A DNA stretch of 64,000 nt, from the NCBI RefSeq assembly GCF_047496725.1, contig NC_132985.1, forward strand, positions 1,948,001 through 2,012,000, given 5' to 3'. This stretch comes from Anoplolepis gracilipes. Its lineage: Eukaryota; Arthropoda; Insecta; Hymenoptera; Formicidae. The translations under genes were made by a program, and so were the position numbers. This document shows positions 61,901-64,000 of this stretch, piece by piece (the first letter of the stretch is position 1; every line of letters starts with the position of its first letter). The notes beneath the pieces are model-generated. The model saw only the letters and a list, made by a program, of their open reading frames with translations, searched no databases and was not told the origin of the DNA.

Positions 61901-64000
61901 AGACTTTCACGCGCGTTTGCACAGAGATGCATGCGCTGAGAAAAAGATGCGCTGCTGTGGAAAAAAGAAGCGGTCGCAATATCAGCGTCCAAGATCTTCC
62001 CCGCGCGTTTGTTTACCTGTCGTTAGCCCGAGAGAAAAGGGTAAGACAAGAGATCGAAAGCGCACGATTGGTAATTTTCTCGGCGGCCAAGAGGCATCCA
62101 CGCTCGGTTTTGATTATCAATTGCGAGATTAGAGCCAGCGTGCGTTTTACGGTCTCCACAGTGTAATACCTACGGATTCTACGGTTGTCGCCAAGTGCAA
62201 CTGTGGAACCATGATTTCCAGAAAGCGTGCCTTTAAGAAGCAAAAACTTTCTGCATCTTCCCCAATCATATTTATTACAATAAGAATATCTTAATTATAT
62301 GCTAATCTATTAAATCTTAAATTCGTTTCACTTTTCTTTCATAATTTCATTTCTTTTCTTTCGAAAATAGATTAGCTTCTCAAACTCAAGTTTCTATAAA
62401 TGCCGGATTATATAGCGTTCTTATACACTTGGGTGATAATTTCGGAAGCTATGGTTCTGTGCAGTCAAGCGATAAAACGCTCCTGTCAAAGAATCGTTAT
62501 CTAGTGGATAATGACGGGAAGAAAACCTCATCCCCAGCTAACGCCTGAATTCTGTGTAAGGCGATAATTGACGATCACCTCGGTAATCCCGATGGAAGTG
62601 CTCGGTTTCCCGGACTCTGCCTTAAGCACAAATTCCTATTTCGCAAACTAACACAAGTCGAAGATGATGCAATTTCGCGAACCGCAAGAACAACGCGCGA
62701 TAGCGTTTTGCACCTGAATCCTGATTCAACGCATATTGAAACATAGATATACTCAGTCCTGGATTTAAAAAAGATTCGAGGAAAAAATCCCAAATTAAAG
62801 GCATTAAGATAAGAAAAGTGCCTCGGTGAAAATAGATTTTTACAATAAATCATCATTTTTTAATGAAATAAAAAAATTATATAAAGTAAAGCTGTAAGTT
62901 TTGTTAAACTACTTTGTATTTCCAGCAAATACACTCGACACGACAGAGTTGCTTGTTATTTTTATTAATACTTTTTACTACTGCACAAGTAATAAAAGTT
63001 GAACCGCTGGAGATATGCGCTAGAATATTGTTTTACTTAAGTTCGTCTCGGGATGCATCAGATAGAGAGCGAAAGATATATCTCCCTTCGTCCTCTCCGG
63101 TTTCTTTTTACGACTCGCGAGAGTATACTAAGTTGAAGATCTCCGAGAAACTTGAGGGAAGCGCGCAACTGGTTCGCCAATTGTAGAAGCACGGACTCGG
63201 GGTTACTCATTAAGACTAGATTCCTGCACGGAGAGCATGCCGGCAAAACTAGATCTCGAGGCGGGATAGTCGCGATTCTCTCCCGTCGAGTCCTGCGAAA
63301 CCGAGGGGAAACGACGGTATCGTCGACTTGGGAATTGTGCGCGAATCGAGTTTCTTCCCGCAAAAAGAAGCGGAGGCACGCGAGTTCCGTGAGCGACCTC
63401 GATTACTATGACGCGGAAAAACGGAGCTCGGACTGGCAGAGGAAACCTATCCGCTCGTGTCGATCGAGAGATTTATGGCGTGATGATGCCAGAGAATCTC
63501 TCGGGTATCACAGAAATTTAATCCGAGTTATTTTAATTCCAATAAAAACAAAAAATGATTACAATTATTTACATCTTTTAATGAATTACACGTAGTAATT
63601 TTAATAAACTTATTTATTACTTAATTTAATTTAATTTTATATAATTTAATTCCTAATTTTATTTTCTTAAATATTATTAACAATTTACAGTTGCGCCCAT
63701 TGTCCTTCACTATTAAAGTAAAAGATATATTTTCAATGATTGAATAATAACTAGATTACTTCTTGTTTAGTATATTAGAAATTAGAGCATGGTTCTGTCA
63801 GAATTAAAATTTCTAGGAGAAATTATCTATTTCACGTCAATGTCGACCTAATAAGAAATGATTAGCTTAACGTAAATGAGGACAATGACTAGATTAATAG
63901 CGCACAATGTTTAGCACTAGAAATAATCGCTGACATGAGAGAAATGACTAGCACTTTCTGATACATCATTCCAATATACTTTCACCAAGATTGATGGATA

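Larger units (their letters stand above)
57646..64000. other. Non-coding stretch, no gene seen
   Basis: CpG-rich blocks lie at 58490-58910, 60190-60500, 60780-61080, 61900-62220, 62430-62740 and 63030-63500. The last holds a 147-codon frame (63152-63595, plus) opening with TTG and matching no known family. AT-rich blocks lie at 57780-58080, 58180-58480, 59030-59300, 59630-59960, 60530-60740, 61110-61450, 61500-61800, 62800-62900 and 63530-63830. Acceptor-like tracts on the plus strand end near 58484, 59043 and 62925, none leading into a supported exon. Confidence 0.62.

Noticed and set aside
63152..63595. 147-codon frame, plus strand
   Set aside because: It opens with TTG, lies in a CpG-rich block and ends in AT-rich low-complexity sequence.
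1..64000. CRISPR arrays, operons, rRNA, tRNA, snRNA, transposase genes
   Set aside because: None was seen on either strand; the sequence character is that of an animal nuclear genome and no conserved RNA or transposase motifs were recognised by reading.

Overview
The window reads as animal nuclear DNA, most likely insect and plausibly hymenopteran. This is an inference from base composition and repeat style: it is AT-rich overall, densely peppered with CpG-rich patches, and full of TA, GA, CA and homopolymer microsatellites. There is no prokaryotic gene packing, operon structure or CRISPR array. No protein-coding gene can be supported. The longest open frame is 166 codons, opens with GTG, and lies in a CpG-rich patch where several frames are open by chance. 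No rRNA, tRNA or snRNA was recognised. The window is therefore a gene desert, or the inside of a very long intron.

Layout: a complete short transposon of hAT type, with perfect 16-bp terminal inverted repeats and an 8-bp target duplication, sits at 394-661. The stretch from 0.7 to 18.7 kb is unassigned DNA with microsatellites. Two decayed elements with similar 'ACAGG/GGTGT' ends lie at 18.75-19.06 kb and 49.30-49.52 kb. A cluster of TA repeats occupies 25.1-25.85 kb. A miRNA-like hairpin lies on the minus strand at 31465-31554. A tandem duplication of about 140 bp lies at 34386-34663, a possible diverged duplicate pair at 41.06-41.73 kb, and a 272-bp almost perfect foldback palindrome at 44756-45027. 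The rest is alternating AT-rich and CpG-rich segments.

Several independent signals point to the minus strand. The 31.5-kb hairpin pairs without mismatch only when read on that strand. Two juxtaposed 3'/5' splice-site motifs of the ratchet (recursive splice site) type, at about 28848 and 19603, are read on that strand, as are two strong donor-like motifs at 41.06 and 41.84 kb. A working model is that the window is part of a long minus-strand intron, or a non-coding transcript, hosting a miRNA and spliced in steps. This model is inference. RNA-seq and small-RNA data would decide it.
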